A stretch of 64,000 bases of DNA, taken from UBA5109 sp965661005. Its GTDB lineage: Bacteria > Pseudomonadota > Gammaproteobacteria > Pseudomonadales > Pseudohongiellaceae. How positions within the stretch are numbered: the first letter of the stretch is position 1; the number at the start of each line of letters is the position of its first letter. The stretch covers positions 310,001 to 374,000 of the forward strand of contig CBFICB010000001.1 of assembly GCA_965661005.1 (NCBI GenBank). The letters run 5' to 3'. The notes below the pieces were generated by a model, which searched no databases, had not been told where the DNA came from, and saw only the letters and a program-made list of their open reading frames with translations. Position numbers and translations under genes: made by a program. Shown piece by piece: positions 31,734-40,814 of this stretch.

Positions 31734-34142
31734 TTATTTTCTGCGTCTAGTTTTACTGTTCGGTTTTTTCTTGGAGTTTTTATTATTAGCATTTTTACGT
31801 GATGCTTTGGATAATTTCTTACGTGTAATGTCACGCAACTTGGTTGAGCGTTGTCGTTGCGGAATATTTTTTCCTTTGCGCTGAGTTTTGGAATCCGAAA
31901 TTAATTGCAGGTCAATTTTTTTATCGTCTAGATCGACTCTCGCGACAATCACTCTGACCTTATCGCCCATTTGAAACTGATATCCGCTGCGTTCACCCGT
32001 TAGGGTATGAGCTGTTGCGTCAAAATGATAATAATCATTTTTTAATGCTGTTACATGCACTAAACCCTCAACATAAATATCATCTAATTGAACAAATAGT
32101 CCAAAGCTGGTGACAGATGCAACTGTGCCGGAAAATTCTTCACCAATATGCTCTTTAATATATTCACACTTAAGCCAATCAAGTACATCATAGGTAGCAG
32201 CATCAGCACGACGTTCAGTCGCTGAAAGCTCCACACCCAGATTTTCAAGGTCTGCCAGCTTATATGGATAAATATCCTGGCGTGATAGTTTGTTGTTGCC
32301 AGGAGCTTGCAAGGTATGTTGTCGATTTTTATCCATTCTAATCAAGTATCGAATTGCTCGATGTACCAACAAATCGGGATAGCGTCTAATGGGCGAAGTG
32401 AAATGGGTATAAGCTTCAAAACCTAAACCAAAGTGACCAGCATTCTGAGGCTGGTAAACGGCCTGCATCAATGAGCGTATAACCATAATTTGTAACAGCT
32501 GCCGATCAGGACGGTTTTTAAGTCGATCCAAAATAATTTGGTAATCTATGGGAGTTGGATTATTTTTTCGCGCCAGACCTATACCAAGGCCGCGCAAAAA
32601 ATCATAAAGTCTGGTGACTTTTTCTTCATTGGGCCCGGGATGAACTCGATATAAGGCAGGCAGCTTGGCCTGCAATAAAAACTCGGCACTACAGACATTG
32701 GCACACAACATACACTCTTCAATGATTCGGTGAGCATCATTACGTTCAACAGGAATAATTTCCTTAATTTTTTTCTTTTCAGAAAAAATTATACGTGTTT
32801 CAACGCTTTCAAAATCCAGAGCGCCACGCTGTCTGCGTGATTTATGAAGAGTTTTATATAAACTGTAAAGGTTTTTTAAGTCAGCTAATAAGTTGCGGTA
32901 CTTTTCCTGAATACGTTGCTGTAACCGCTTGTTCGAATCTTCTTTGGCTGGTTCGAGCATAGCAGCGACTTCGGTATAGGTTAGGCGCGCATGCGAATGA
33001 ATCACGCCTTCACAAAATTTGTAAGCAGTAATATCCCCATCACGATTGATATCCATTTTGCAAACCATGACCAGTCGATCTTCTCGAGGTTTAAGCGAAC
33101 ACAAACCATTAGATAAGTCTTCAGGTAGCATCGGAATCACATGACCGGGGAAGTAGACAGAGTTACCACGTTGCTGAGCTTCATTATCCAGGGCAGTACC
33201 GACACCAATATAGTGCGAGACATCGGCAATCGCCACATACAAGGTCCAGCCTTTTCCATGGTGGCGCTGGCAATAAACAGCATCATCGAAATCTTTAGCA
33301 TCTTCACCATCAATGGTTACAAAGGGTAGATCACGAAGGTCAATTCGTTTGGCTGCTTCTTGAGATGGGCCTGCTTGTCTGGCTATTCTTTTTAGTTCGG
33401 TATTGATATTTTTTGGCCAGACGGATGGAATTTCATGAGCCCGAATAGCCACTTCTATTTCCATACCGGGTTTGGCAACATCACCTAATACTTCTACAAC
33501 CACACCAGTACTTTTGACATGGTTATGAGCGAATTTAATGATATCGACCACAACAAAATCACCGTCTTTGGCATTTTTATGCTTCTTAGGGGGTATCAGA
33601 ATTTCCTGAGCGATTCGGCGATTATGTGGAATCACTACGCCGACGCCGGACTCTTGGTAATAACGTCCCACAAATTGCTGGCGTTTGCGTTCCAGTACCT
33701 CAACAATTTTACCTTCAAGGCGGCCACGCTTATCAATTCCGGATATCCTCGCCAGCACTTTATCGCCGTCGAATACCTTGTTCATCTGGTTAGGAGATAA
33801 AAATAAATCATCACCGCCCTGATCTGCAATCACAAAACCATAGCCCTCTTTGTTGCCCTGGATAACTCCTTTGATCAAGTCCATCTTACGAACTAATCCA
33901 TAGGCTCCACCACGATTTTCAATGAGTTGCCCATCGCGGGTCATAGCGTTCAGTCGGCGACGTAATGCTTCTTGCGAATCAGCGTCAAAAAGTAATAGCT
34001 CTTTGCAAAGTGCCTGATGGGTTATTGGTTCGCCGCTGTCTTCCAGATATTGCAAAATGAATTCGCGACTAGGAATAGGATTGTCGTAGCGTGAAGCTTC
34101 GCGATCGGCATGTGGGTCCTGATTATTTTTAGAGCGTGGCAT
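31734..34142 (-). CDS. rnr: Ribonuclease R
   Basis: An 802-residue 3'-5' exoribonuclease that degrades structured RNA. The ATG at 34142 (MPRSKNNQ) has GAAGG upstream and is preferred to the TTG at 34154. An N-terminal helix-turn-helix region (SREFILQYLEDSGEPITHQAL) precedes the cold-shock domains (KEGYGFVIADQGGDDLFL). The RNB catalytic core has the acidic site (GEDAKDFDDAVYC, IADVSHYI), and an S1 domain follows (GTVASVTSFGLFVQLDDIYVEGLVHV). The last 60 residues are Lys/Arg-rich, the usual tail for helicase activity and ribosome association. Confidence 0.96.
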   Translation of the reverse strand: MPRSKNNQDPHADREASRYDNPIPSREFILQYLEDSGEPITHQALCKELLLFDADSQEALRRRLNAMTRDGQLIENRGGAYGLVRKMDLIKGVIQGNKEGYGFVIADQGGDDLFLSPNQMNKVFDGDKVLARISGIDKRGRLEGKIVEVLERKRQQFVGRYYQESGVGVVIPHNRRIAQEILIPPKKHKNAKDGDFVVVDIIKFAHNHVKSTGVVVEVLGDVAKPGMEIEVAIRAHEIPSVWPKNINTELKRIARQAGPSQEAAKRIDLRDLPFVTIDGEDAKDFDDAVYCQRHHGKGWTLYVAIADVSHYIGVGTALDNEAQQRGNSVYFPGHVIPMLPEDLSNGLCSLKPREDRLVMVCKMDINRDGDITAYKFCEGVIHSHARLTYTEVAAMLEPAKEDSNKRLQQRIQEKYRNLLADLKNLYSLYKTLHKSRRQRGALDFESVETRIIFSEKKKIKEIIPVERNDAHRIIEECMLCANVCSAEFLLQAKLPALYRVHPGPNEEKVTRLYDFLRGLGIGLARKNNPTPIDYQIILDRLKNRPDRQLLQIMVIRSLMQAVYQPQNAGHFGLGFEAYTHFTSPIRRYPDLLVHRAIRYLIRMDKNRQHTLQAPGNNKLSRQDIYPYKLADLENLGVELSATERRADAATYDVLDWLKCEYIKEHIGEEFSGTVASVTSFGLFVQLDDIYVEGLVHVTALKNDYYHFDATAHTLTGERSGYQFQMGDKVRVIVARVDLDDKKIDLQLISDSKTQRKGKNIPQRQRSTKLRDITRKKLSKASRKNANNKNSKKKPNSKTRRRK

Positions 34143-34200
34143 GTAAGCCTTCAAGTTAATGAATAAGCCTGCAGTATAACACTCAACTGGCTTAGCGACA

Positions 34201-34229
34201 TTGACAGTGCGAGGCAGAGTCGGTAAATT
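34201..34229 (+). promoter_or_regulatory. Promoter of tRNA-Leu
   Basis: TTGACA (34201-34206), a 17-bp spacer and TAAATT (34224-34229) are followed by the G+C-rich discriminator GCGCCCCC, typical of stringently controlled stable-RNA promoters. Transcription would start about 25 bases upstream of the tRNA. Confidence 0.75.
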
Positions 34230-34261
34230 GCGCCCCCTACAAAATATAGTTTATTTCCTTT

Positions 34262-34348
34262 GCCCAGGTGGTGGAATTGGTAGACACGCTAGCTTCAGGT
34301 GCTAGTGCTCGAAAGGGCGTGGAGGTTCAAGTCCTCTCCTGGGCACCA
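34262..34348 (+). tRNA. tRNA-Leu (anticodon CAG)
   Basis: An 87-nt type II tRNA with encoded CCA. The acceptor stem GCCCAGG pairs with CCTGGGC, the discriminator is A, and the anticodon stem CTAGC/GCTAG encloses the loop TTCAGGT. A long variable arm (TGCTCGAAAGGGCGT) is typical of leucine tRNAs, and the T loop is TTCAAGT. Two repeats carrying a copy of its 3' end follow at 34399 and 34553. Confidence 0.96.
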
Positions 34349-34398
34349 TTATAGTTCCTTGGTATTTCTCTTTTTATTAATTTAAAGATTGGTTAGTT

Positions 34399-34501
34399 CG
34401 AGCCACAGAGGACTATCCAGCTCGTTGCTAAAGCACTCGCGTTCAGCCTGCCATGAAGCTGCGCTTCATAATCGACAGGTCTCACCCTCTCCTGGGCACC
34501 A
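34399..34501 (+). repeat. tRNA-linked repeat, copy 1
   Basis: A 103-bp unit that starts CGAGCCACAG and ends with CCTCTCCTGGGCACCA, the last 16 bases of the upstream tRNA-Leu. It contains a possible CGAGC/GCTCG stem at the 5' end and a hairpin ATGAAGC-TGC-GCTTCAT. The distance from the tRNA CCA end to the end of this copy is 153 bp. The other bases do not resemble a tRNA. The layout recalls the E. coli tyrT operon, where distal repeats carry the last 19 bases of the tRNA gene. Confidence 0.85.
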
Positions 34502-34552
34502 TAGTAGAGTTTCGGCATTTCACTTAACTTTGAGTTTTTACTTAAGGGACGT

Positions 34553-34655
34553 CGAGCCACAGAGGACTATTCAGCTCGTTGCTAAAGCACTCGCGTTCAA
34601 CCTGCCATGAAGCTGCGCTTCATAATCGGCAGGCTTCACCCTCTCCTGGGCACCG
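34553..34655 (+). repeat. tRNA-linked repeat, copy 2
   Basis: A second 103-bp unit, offset by exactly 154 bp from copy 1, with about six differences. Here the outer stem CCTGCC/GGCAGG around the ATGAAGC/GCTTCAT hairpin is perfect, while copy 1 has one mismatch. It ends in CTCCTGGGCACCG, losing the final A of CCA. The two spacers (34349-34398 and 34502-34552) are similar only in part. The stretch 34349-34689 therefore holds these repeats and no gene; a weak hairpin plus TTTTTT near 34657-34681 may terminate the tRNA transcript. Confidence 0.85.
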
Positions 34656-34689
34656 ATATCCTAAAAGGACATAGCTTTTTTATAGAGAT

Positions 34690-35268
34690 TTAAGTCTTAG
34701 TGTTATCACCCGTATAAAAATCAGGCTCATGTTCTTTAACTACAGCTGAGTCAGTTGACCAGGCATGGCACGAGTTTAATACAAAAGGTCGCTTTGACTC
34801 GGATTCATCGGTTAACGCAATTCTATTTTTCTTTGCGCTGGCTTTAAAAGGACCAATAGTTTGGATGGCAACAGTGGCCATAGGAAATAACAACTCCGTA
34901 ATATGTGTGCAGCCAGAAACACCACCGACTTTCTGTCTTATTTTTTGACGCCAGCCTGCTCCCATCACAATTCCTATTAATGATTTATAGTTGGGGGTGA
35001 TGTTCGGGCACATTTCGAAAGGGCTGTTTTCAGTTGCGGCTTCAACATCTTTAATTAAAAAATTATCATCAATTGTCACTCTTATCAGCATTTCATGGAT
35101 TGGCTCTCCACTTGAAATTTTATCGCGCCAGGAATTATCGATAGAGTAAGTTTTGGTATCTATTAAATGTCCTTCAATATCCCATAATTCATCTCCTCGT
35201 TTATAACCCTGATAAGTTATTGAGCGAGTATGAAGATGTTCTCTTGCTACTGGTTTTGATAGAGGCAT
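34690..35268 (-). CDS. DUF2889 domain protein
   Basis: A 192-residue protein matching DUF2889 through LHTRSITYQGYKRGDELWDI, GHLIDTKTY, IHEMLIRVTIDDNFLIKDVEA, SPFEMCPNI, and GGVSGCTHITELLFPMAT. The conserved Cys and His in SGCTHITEL suggest a metal or catalytic site, but no function is established. It lies convergent with the tRNA-Leu unit and 63 bp downstream of the TPR gene on the same strand. Confidence 0.88.
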   Translation of the reverse strand: MPLSKPVAREHLHTRSITYQGYKRGDELWDIEGHLIDTKTYSIDNSWRDKISSGEPIHEMLIRVTIDDNFLIKDVEAATENSPFEMCPNITPNYKSLIGIVMGAGWRQKIRQKVGGVSGCTHITELLFPMATVAIQTIGPFKASAKKNRIALTDESESKRPFVLNSCHAWSTDSAVVKEHEPDFYTGDNTKT

Positions 35269-35331
35269 TGGATTTTCCTGAATTCTAAAATGTTTAACTT
35301 ACATGCTTGTCTGATAGGGTGCAGTTATTTT

Positions 35332-35874
35332 TTATATTGCGGTTGCATTAAAAAATCGTTGAAGTGCTTCGATGTTTGCAATAACGCCAGGCATGTTTGG
35401 GTTGATTTCTAGCGCTCTACGCAAAGCATTACGGGCATCATAATATTGCTCCAGAGCGACATATACTTGCCCCAAACCACTCAGCGCACCGAAATGCCTA
35501 GGTTCTAATTCCAGTGTTTTCATAATGTCAGCTTCTGATTCCCTATAGTTTCCTGCCAGAAAATGGGTCGTCGCTCGTATATTCCAGGCTTCAGAAAAAT
35601 CCGGGTCACGCTCTATGATTTCTGTAAATAATTGCAATGCTGTGCTGTATTGATCGCCACTGAGTTCATCCATAGCCAAGAACATCATGTTGTCTACTTC
35701 AGGGTCTGGATGCTCTCCCCAGATATCCCAAATTCTGATTTCGATTATGCCCGCCTGCATGGTGTTTCCAGCGCCCTTTAATTCTTCAAACAGTTCAGGC
35801 AGGCGAGGGTCTTTTTGGTCGGCGAGCACCCAAGGCGATGACAATAATAAAATTGTCGTTAGGATATATTTCAT
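35332..35874 (-). CDS. Exported TPR-repeat protein
   Basis: A 180-residue protein with a signal peptide (MKYILTTILLLSSPWVLA) and about three tetratricopeptide repeats in residues 75-165 (QYSTALQLFTEIIERDPDFSEAWNIRATTHFLAGNYRESEAD-type text, EPRHFGALSGLGQVYVALEQYYDARNAL). It probably acts as a periplasmic scaffold; no specific partner is evident. It stands alone, 166 bp after purA on the same strand. Confidence 0.85.
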   Translation of the reverse strand: MKYILTTILLLSSPWVLADQKDPRLPELFEELKGAGNTMQAGIIEIRIWDIWGEHPDPEVDNMMFLAMDELSGDQYSTALQLFTEIIERDPDFSEAWNIRATTHFLAGNYRESEADIMKTLELEPRHFGALSGLGQVYVALEQYYDARNALRRALEINPNMPGVIANIEALQRFFNATAI

Positions 35875-36040
35875 GCGTCTTACCAGAAATGGAGTTTGAC
35901 TTTAACTATACCAATACCTGTGTTCACTTTACAAAGAGCACAAAGGCGAACAAGCCAAAGCCTAACTGAAATTTTCAGTATGAAGATATTGAAGAGCTAA
36001 ATTTTAAGTAAATATTTAGGGCTTAATTTAATCGGGGCTA

Positions 36041-37333
36041 TTAGGCAAAAGGATGCTTCAATATGATGGTTTCTTCACGGTCCGGGCCGGTTGAAATAAT
36101 ATCCACTGGCGCTTCAATTTTTTCTTCAATGAATCGAATATAGGCGCGGGCATTTTCAGGCAATTCATCCAAGGACTTTATGCCGAAAGTTGATTCGGAC
36201 CAGCCAGGTAATTCCTCATACACGGGAACTAGATGATCATATTGATCAAAGCTTGTGAGGCAAGCCATAGATGAGCCATTAACACCTTGGTAACCCGTAC
36301 AAACTTTGACAGTTTCCAAACCGTCAAGAACATCCAGTTTGGTAAGGCAAATGCCTGAGACAGAGTTGATTCGTATGGCCATTTTCAGCGCCGCAGCATC
36401 AAACCATCCGCAGCGACGATTACGCCCTGTAGTCGCACCTCGTTCCTTGCCTTTTGTGAACAATTGTTCACCAACTTCATCAAATAATTCAGTTGGGAAA
36501 GGGCCGGCGCCAACACGAGTGGTATAAGCCTTGGTGATGCCAAGCACATAATCCAGATAAAGTGGACCATAACCACTGCCAGTGGCAGTAGCGCCAGCAG
36601 TTGTATTGGAAGAGGTTACAAAAGGATAGGTACCATGGTCGATATCCAGCAATGAACCTTGGGCGCCTTCAAACAAAATGTTTTCACCGGTTTTGCGAGC
36701 ATTATGCAGAACATCAATAGTGTCGCTAACCATAGGTCTAATGCGCTCAGCGATAAGCAGGCTTTCTTCAAGCGTTTTCTGATAGGAAATGGGTTCTACA
36801 CCATAGTAGGATTGCAAGGTGAAGTTATGGTATTCCAATACTTCTTCTAGTCTGTGGGCAAAGTGTTCGGCATTTAATAGCTCGCCTAAACGAATGCCGC
36901 GACGCGCCACTTTGTCTTCATAAGCTGGCCCAATTCCTCGACCAGTAGTACCGATTTTAGCATTGCCTTTTTTAAGTTCTCGCGCTTGGTCCAGGGCAAT
37001 GTGGTAAGGCAGTATTAAAGGGCAGGCAGAGCTGATATTGAGTTTGTTTGTAACCGATAAGCCTCGCTTCTCCAGCTCATCAATTTCATGCAGTAAGGCT
37101 TCTGGAGATAGCACGACGCCATTGCCAATAATGCAACGAACATTATCCCTGAGAATTCCTGAAGGAAGCAGGTGCAAGACAGTTTTCTCGCCATTAATGA
37201 CAAGGGTATGACCGGCATTATGCCCACCCTGAAACCGAACAACCGTAGAGGCTTTTTCCGTTAGTAAATCAACGATTTTACCTTTGCCTTCATCACCCCA
37301 TTGCGTTCCAAGAATGACTACACTTTTACCCAT
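36041..37333 (-). CDS. purA: Adenylosuccinate synthetase
   Basis: A 430-residue GTP-dependent enzyme that converts IMP and aspartate to adenylosuccinate, the first committed step to AMP. The phosphate loop GTQWGDEGKGK is at the N-terminus, with GGHNAGHT, IGTTGRGIGPAYEDKVARRG, FEGAQGSLLDIDHGTYPFVTSSNT, VGAGPFPTEL and GATTGRNRRCGWFDA following. Length and all motifs are standard. It follows hisZ at 59 bp on the same strand, the usual order near hflC. Confidence 0.98.
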   Translation of the reverse strand: MGKSVVILGTQWGDEGKGKIVDLLTEKASTVVRFQGGHNAGHTLVINGEKTVLHLLPSGILRDNVRCIIGNGVVLSPEALLHEIDELEKRGLSVTNKLNISSACPLILPYHIALDQARELKKGNAKIGTTGRGIGPAYEDKVARRGIRLGELLNAEHFAHRLEEVLEYHNFTLQSYYGVEPISYQKTLEESLLIAERIRPMVSDTIDVLHNARKTGENILFEGAQGSLLDIDHGTYPFVTSSNTTAGATATGSGYGPLYLDYVLGITKAYTTRVGAGPFPTELFDEVGEQLFTKGKERGATTGRNRRCGWFDAAALKMAIRINSVSGICLTKLDVLDGLETVKVCTGYQGVNGSSMACLTSFDQYDHLVPVYEELPGWSESTFGIKSLDELPENARAYIRFIEEKIEAPVDIISTGPDREETIILKHPFA

Positions 37334-37392
37334 GACTATGCCTTTCTGTTAAAAACTGAAATTAATATTTGAATTTGCTGTTTAGTTGCTAC

Positions 37393-38571
37393 TTATAGAG
37401 GTTTGAGTACCCACTTTCCATCTTGCTGAACGATTTCCTGGGTGCAACCCTGATCCTGCCCAGAGCTGTCCCCAGATAATATCGTTAATACCTGCTTACC
37501 CTGAGCACGCAAAGTCGATATGAGTACCTGCAGCTCACCATCCTCATTTGCTGGCGCTAATATTCTTTCTGTTACTGTAAAATTACGATTACTCAAGGAC
37601 AGTAGTGTTTTTAAATCACTGTCAAAACCTGTAGCTGCTCTTGCCCGGCCAAAATATTCGCCGATATCATCATAGCGGCCGCCTTTGGCAATAGATGAGC
37701 CATAGCCATTTGTGTAGGCGGCAAAAACTACGCCTGTATGGTACTCGTATCCGCGTAACTCACTTAGGTCAAAATAAATTGTCTGCTCAGGGTAACGAGA
37801 TTTTATTGATTGGCATAATGCACGCAGTTGTGCAATATCATCCAGAACTGTTCCCGGGGCTTGGCTTAAGACTTGCTCAGCTTTGTCGAGCACAGACTCA
37901 TCGCCGCAAAGTTTAGGCAAGGCTTTTAGCATTGCTAATAAGTCGCCATTGGTTTTTTGGTTCAGCAATAAGTCATCAATATCTTTTTCAGATTTACTTT
38001 GCAGGGCAGAAAACAGTTTCCGCTCTTGCTCAGTATCCAGTTCGGCATGCGCGATTAAAGAGCGGTATATACCCACATGTCCCAGCGCCAACTGCACATC
38101 ACCAATTTCAGCCAGCTTAAGTGTCTCAAGCATTAAGCTGATGATCTCCAAATCACTATCAATACCATTATGGCCATAGAGTTCTGCGCCAATTCTATAT
38201 GGGCTGCGCGATCCAAGCATGCTAGAAGGTTTGGTTCTTAATACACTGTCGGCATAGCAAAGTCGGTTAGGCGTATTGGTTTGCATGACATGTGCATCGA
38301 TACGTGCAACTTGGGATGTGATGTCTGCGCGGACACCCATAGTGCGCCCACTTAATTGGTCAACAACTTTAAAAGTTTCGAGTTGCAGGTCTTCACCAGG
38401 AACAATGCTAAGTGAATCCAGAAACTCTATAAGAGGGGTGATAACAAGTTCGTAACCCCAGCTACAGTATAAATCCAGAATATCGCGACGCAATAATTCC
38501 AGATTATTGGCCTCTGGCGGCAGGATTTCATCCACGCCATCCGGCAATAACCAGCGATTGGCTTTTGTCAT
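37393..38571 (-). CDS. hisZ: ATP phosphoribosyltransferase regulatory subunit HisZ
   Basis: A 392-residue histidyl-tRNA-synthetase-like protein (LLPDGVDEILPPEA, YELVITPLIEFLDSL, FKVVDQLSGRTMGVRADITSQVARI, FDLSELRGYEYHTGVVFAAYT, GGRYDDIGEYFGRARAATGF). HisZ lacks synthetase activity and activates the short form of HisG in histidine synthesis, so this organism should have a short HisG elsewhere. It lies between hflC and purA, a conserved location in Pseudomonas and relatives. Confidence 0.94.
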   Translation of the reverse strand: MTKANRWLLPDGVDEILPPEANNLELLRRDILDLYCSWGYELVITPLIEFLDSLSIVPGEDLQLETFKVVDQLSGRTMGVRADITSQVARIDAHVMQTNTPNRLCYADSVLRTKPSSMLGSRSPYRIGAELYGHNGIDSDLEIISLMLETLKLAEIGDVQLALGHVGIYRSLIAHAELDTEQERKLFSALQSKSEKDIDDLLLNQKTNGDLLAMLKALPKLCGDESVLDKAEQVLSQAPGTVLDDIAQLRALCQSIKSRYPEQTIYFDLSELRGYEYHTGVVFAAYTNGYGSSIAKGGRYDDIGEYFGRARAATGFDSDLKTLLSLSNRNFTVTERILAPANEDGELQVLISTLRAQGKQVLTILSGDSSGQDQGCTQEIVQQDGKWVLKPL

Positions 38572-38580
38572 TATCGCTAT

Positions 38581-39453
38581 TTACTCTACCGTGCTTTGAT
38601 TAAGATATTTGAAAAAATCACTATCAGGGCTAAGTAACAGAACATCACCACTATTGCTAAAGGTAGTGCGGTAAGCGTTCAAGCTACGCGTGAAGTTATA
38701 AAACTCTGGGTCGACATTAAAAGCCTCGGCATAAATCGCTGCGGATTGTGCATCACCATTACCACGAATAATTTCTGCATCTCGGTATGCTTCTGCTTCA
38801 ATCACGGTGGCTGTACGATCTGCTTCTGCACGAATAATTTCTGATAGCTCACGACCAGTAGAGCGCGCTTCTGACGCTTCCTGCTGACGTTCTGTATTCA
38901 TGCGGTTATAAACGGAGGCTTGCACATCATCTGGCAAGTCAATTTGTTTCACGCGAATGTCGACTATCTCTATCCCCAGCTCATCTAGCACTATGGCATT
39001 TAGACTGCGCGTTAAATCGGTCATTAGCATATCGCGTTCGCCCGAGACAACTTCATAAACTGTTCGACTGGCAAACTGGTTACGTAAACCGGTATTAATT
39101 CGTTGGGCAAGAAGATTATTGGCAATATTGGCATCTCCAGAGGTACGGGTATAGTAGGAAGATACATTAGCGATACGCCATTTTGCATAAGAATCTACTT
39201 CCAAAAATTCGCGTTCTGCAGTTAAGTAGCTCTGAGTTGGTGCGTCCAGTGTTTGAATTCTGCCATCAAAAATTCGAACAACATGCACCCCAGGAATTTT
39301 CACGTGTAGACCAGGCTCAACATCAGCATTTGTTACCTCGCCGAAAGTCAGTAACACAGCACGGTCAATTTCACGAACAACGTACAAGAAGTTGAAGGCG
39401 GCTATTATAACAACCGCAATTAAAGCGAGGGTTATGGCACTGGAATTTTTCAT
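38581..39453 (-). CDS. hflC: FtsH modulator HflC
   Basis: A 290-residue SPFH protein with an N-terminal membrane anchor (ALIAVVIIAAFNFLYVV), the HflC text REIDRAVLLTFGEV, EPGLHVKIPGVHVVRIFDGRIQTLD, and a coiled-coil C-terminal part (RAEADRTATVIEAEAYRDAEIIRG). HflC with HflK forms a cage around FtsH and tunes its proteolysis. Its start codon shares one base with the hflK stop, so the two are translationally coupled. Confidence 0.96.
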   Translation of the reverse strand: MKNSSAITLALIAVVIIAAFNFLYVVREIDRAVLLTFGEVTNADVEPGLHVKIPGVHVVRIFDGRIQTLDAPTQSYLTAEREFLEVDSYAKWRIANVSSYYTRTSGDANIANNLLAQRINTGLRNQFASRTVYEVVSGERDMLMTDLTRSLNAIVLDELGIEIVDIRVKQIDLPDDVQASVYNRMNTERQQEASEARSTGRELSEIIRAEADRTATVIEAEAYRDAEIIRGNGDAQSAAIYAEAFNVDPEFYNFTRSLNAYRTTFSNSGDVLLLSPDSDFFKYLNQSTVE

Positions 39454-40631
39454 TATCGTCCCGTCCTCGTAGTTGATTGTCTGTTCAAATCCTGTAAAAC
39501 CTGATTGGAAAGATTTCGAATATCCTGAGTGCTCATAGCCTCCATGCTGACACTGCCATTGCGTTGCAATATCTGATCTAAAGGCAGGAACATCATATTA
39601 TTGCCGCCTTCAACATCAAACAGAACTTTTGAACTGTTGCTGAGAACTTCCTGCATGGTTTCAAGATAGAGACGCTCGCGAGTTACCTTTGGAGAACGCT
39701 GGTATTCTACTAATAGCTGAGAGAAACGTTGTGCTTCACCTTCAGCTCGAGCAACTACCTGGTCTCTATAGGCCTCTGCTTCCTCCCGAACACGACGAGC
39801 CAGGCCGCGAGCCTCAGGGATTACCTGATTCGCATAGGCATTTGCTTCATTTTGGTAAGCTTCACGATCAACGCCAGCCTTAATAACATCATCATACGCG
39901 GCACGGACAGGTGCTGGCTGCTGCACCTCAGCAATGTTCACTTCGCTGACGATAATACCGGTTTGATATAAATCCATATAATTCTGTAAACGTGTCTTGA
40001 CGTCCTCAGCGATCTGCTCACGAGCGGATGTTGTCGCTGTTTCCATATCCGAGCTGCCTATCTCATGGCGAATTGCAGACTCTGCTGCCAGTCTCAAACT
40101 GTTTTCAGGGTCTCGAACATTTAGATAGTAAGATCTTGCGTCAGTTACCTGAAATTGCACGGTCATGGATACGTCAACGATATTGTCATCTTCAGTCAGC
40201 ATTGAATTGGAAAATGATTCATCATAGACCCTGGTGACATTAATTTTGGTGACTGCGTCGATTAATTTGGGGTTCCAGTGTAGGCCAGGCATAACCACTC
40301 CTTCCATGGCTTTACCAAAGCGAAGAACGACGCCACGCTCCTGTTCATCGACAGTATAAAAACCGGATCCAGCCCAGATGATTGCCAAAATTGTGATGAC
40401 GCCTAAGACCAGGCCACCAGAGATTGAGTTGCCACTACCGGCAGAGCCTTGGTTGCCTGAGCCACTTCCTTTGCCCCCAAAAATACCTGAGAGCTTCTTC
40501 ACTATGGTAGAGATTACTTCTTCCAAGTCAGGAGGCCCCTGGTCATTGCCGCCTCCACCAGGACGCCTGCTACCCCAAGGGTCGTCTTTTTTATCTTTCC
40601 CGTCGTTATTGTCGGGTTCATTCCAGGCCAT
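39453..40631 (-). CDS. hflK: FtsH modulator HflK
   Basis: A 392-residue SPFH protein. The ATG at 40631 (MAWNEPDNN) has GGAG upstream and is preferred to the TTG at 40643. An N-terminal Gly/Asp/Pro-rich cytosolic stretch (DPWGSRRPGGGGNDQGPPDL) precedes the membrane segment (GGLVLGVITILAIIWAGSGFY), the SPFH domain (VDEQERGVVLRFGKAMEGVV, MPGLHWNPKLIDAVTKINVT) and a helical tail. It pairs with HflC. The 183-bp gap to hflX probably holds a promoter for hflK-hflC. Confidence 0.96.
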   Translation of the reverse strand: MAWNEPDNNDGKDKKDDPWGSRRPGGGGNDQGPPDLEEVISTIVKKLSGIFGGKGSGSGNQGSAGSGNSISGGLVLGVITILAIIWAGSGFYTVDEQERGVVLRFGKAMEGVVMPGLHWNPKLIDAVTKINVTRVYDESFSNSMLTEDDNIVDVSMTVQFQVTDARSYYLNVRDPENSLRLAAESAIRHEIGSSDMETATTSAREQIAEDVKTRLQNYMDLYQTGIIVSEVNIAEVQQPAPVRAAYDDVIKAGVDREAYQNEANAYANQVIPEARGLARRVREEAEAYRDQVVARAEGEAQRFSQLLVEYQRSPKVTRERLYLETMQEVLSNSSKVLFDVEGGNNMMFLPLDQILQRNGSVSMEAMSTQDIRNLSNQVLQDLNRQSTTRTGR

Positions 40632-40814
40632 TGGATTCTCCAAATAATTGTGGCTACTAAGCGTTTAGATGCGGAATTCTATCGAATTTTCAAGGTGTTT
40701 TATACAACTTCTGCTTTCAATAATGCGAAAACAGCAGCTTTCCTTACTATGACACAATATACCTGTCTTTACTGTTTAATCTTTCATAAAGCGAAATGGC
40801 TTTAGCGATTACAA

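Noticed and set aside
34262..34655. Integrative element inserted at tRNA-Leu
   Set aside because: The repeated 16-bp tRNA ends look like att sites, but only about 150 bp lie between them, there is no integrase or cargo, and the units are homologous along their length.
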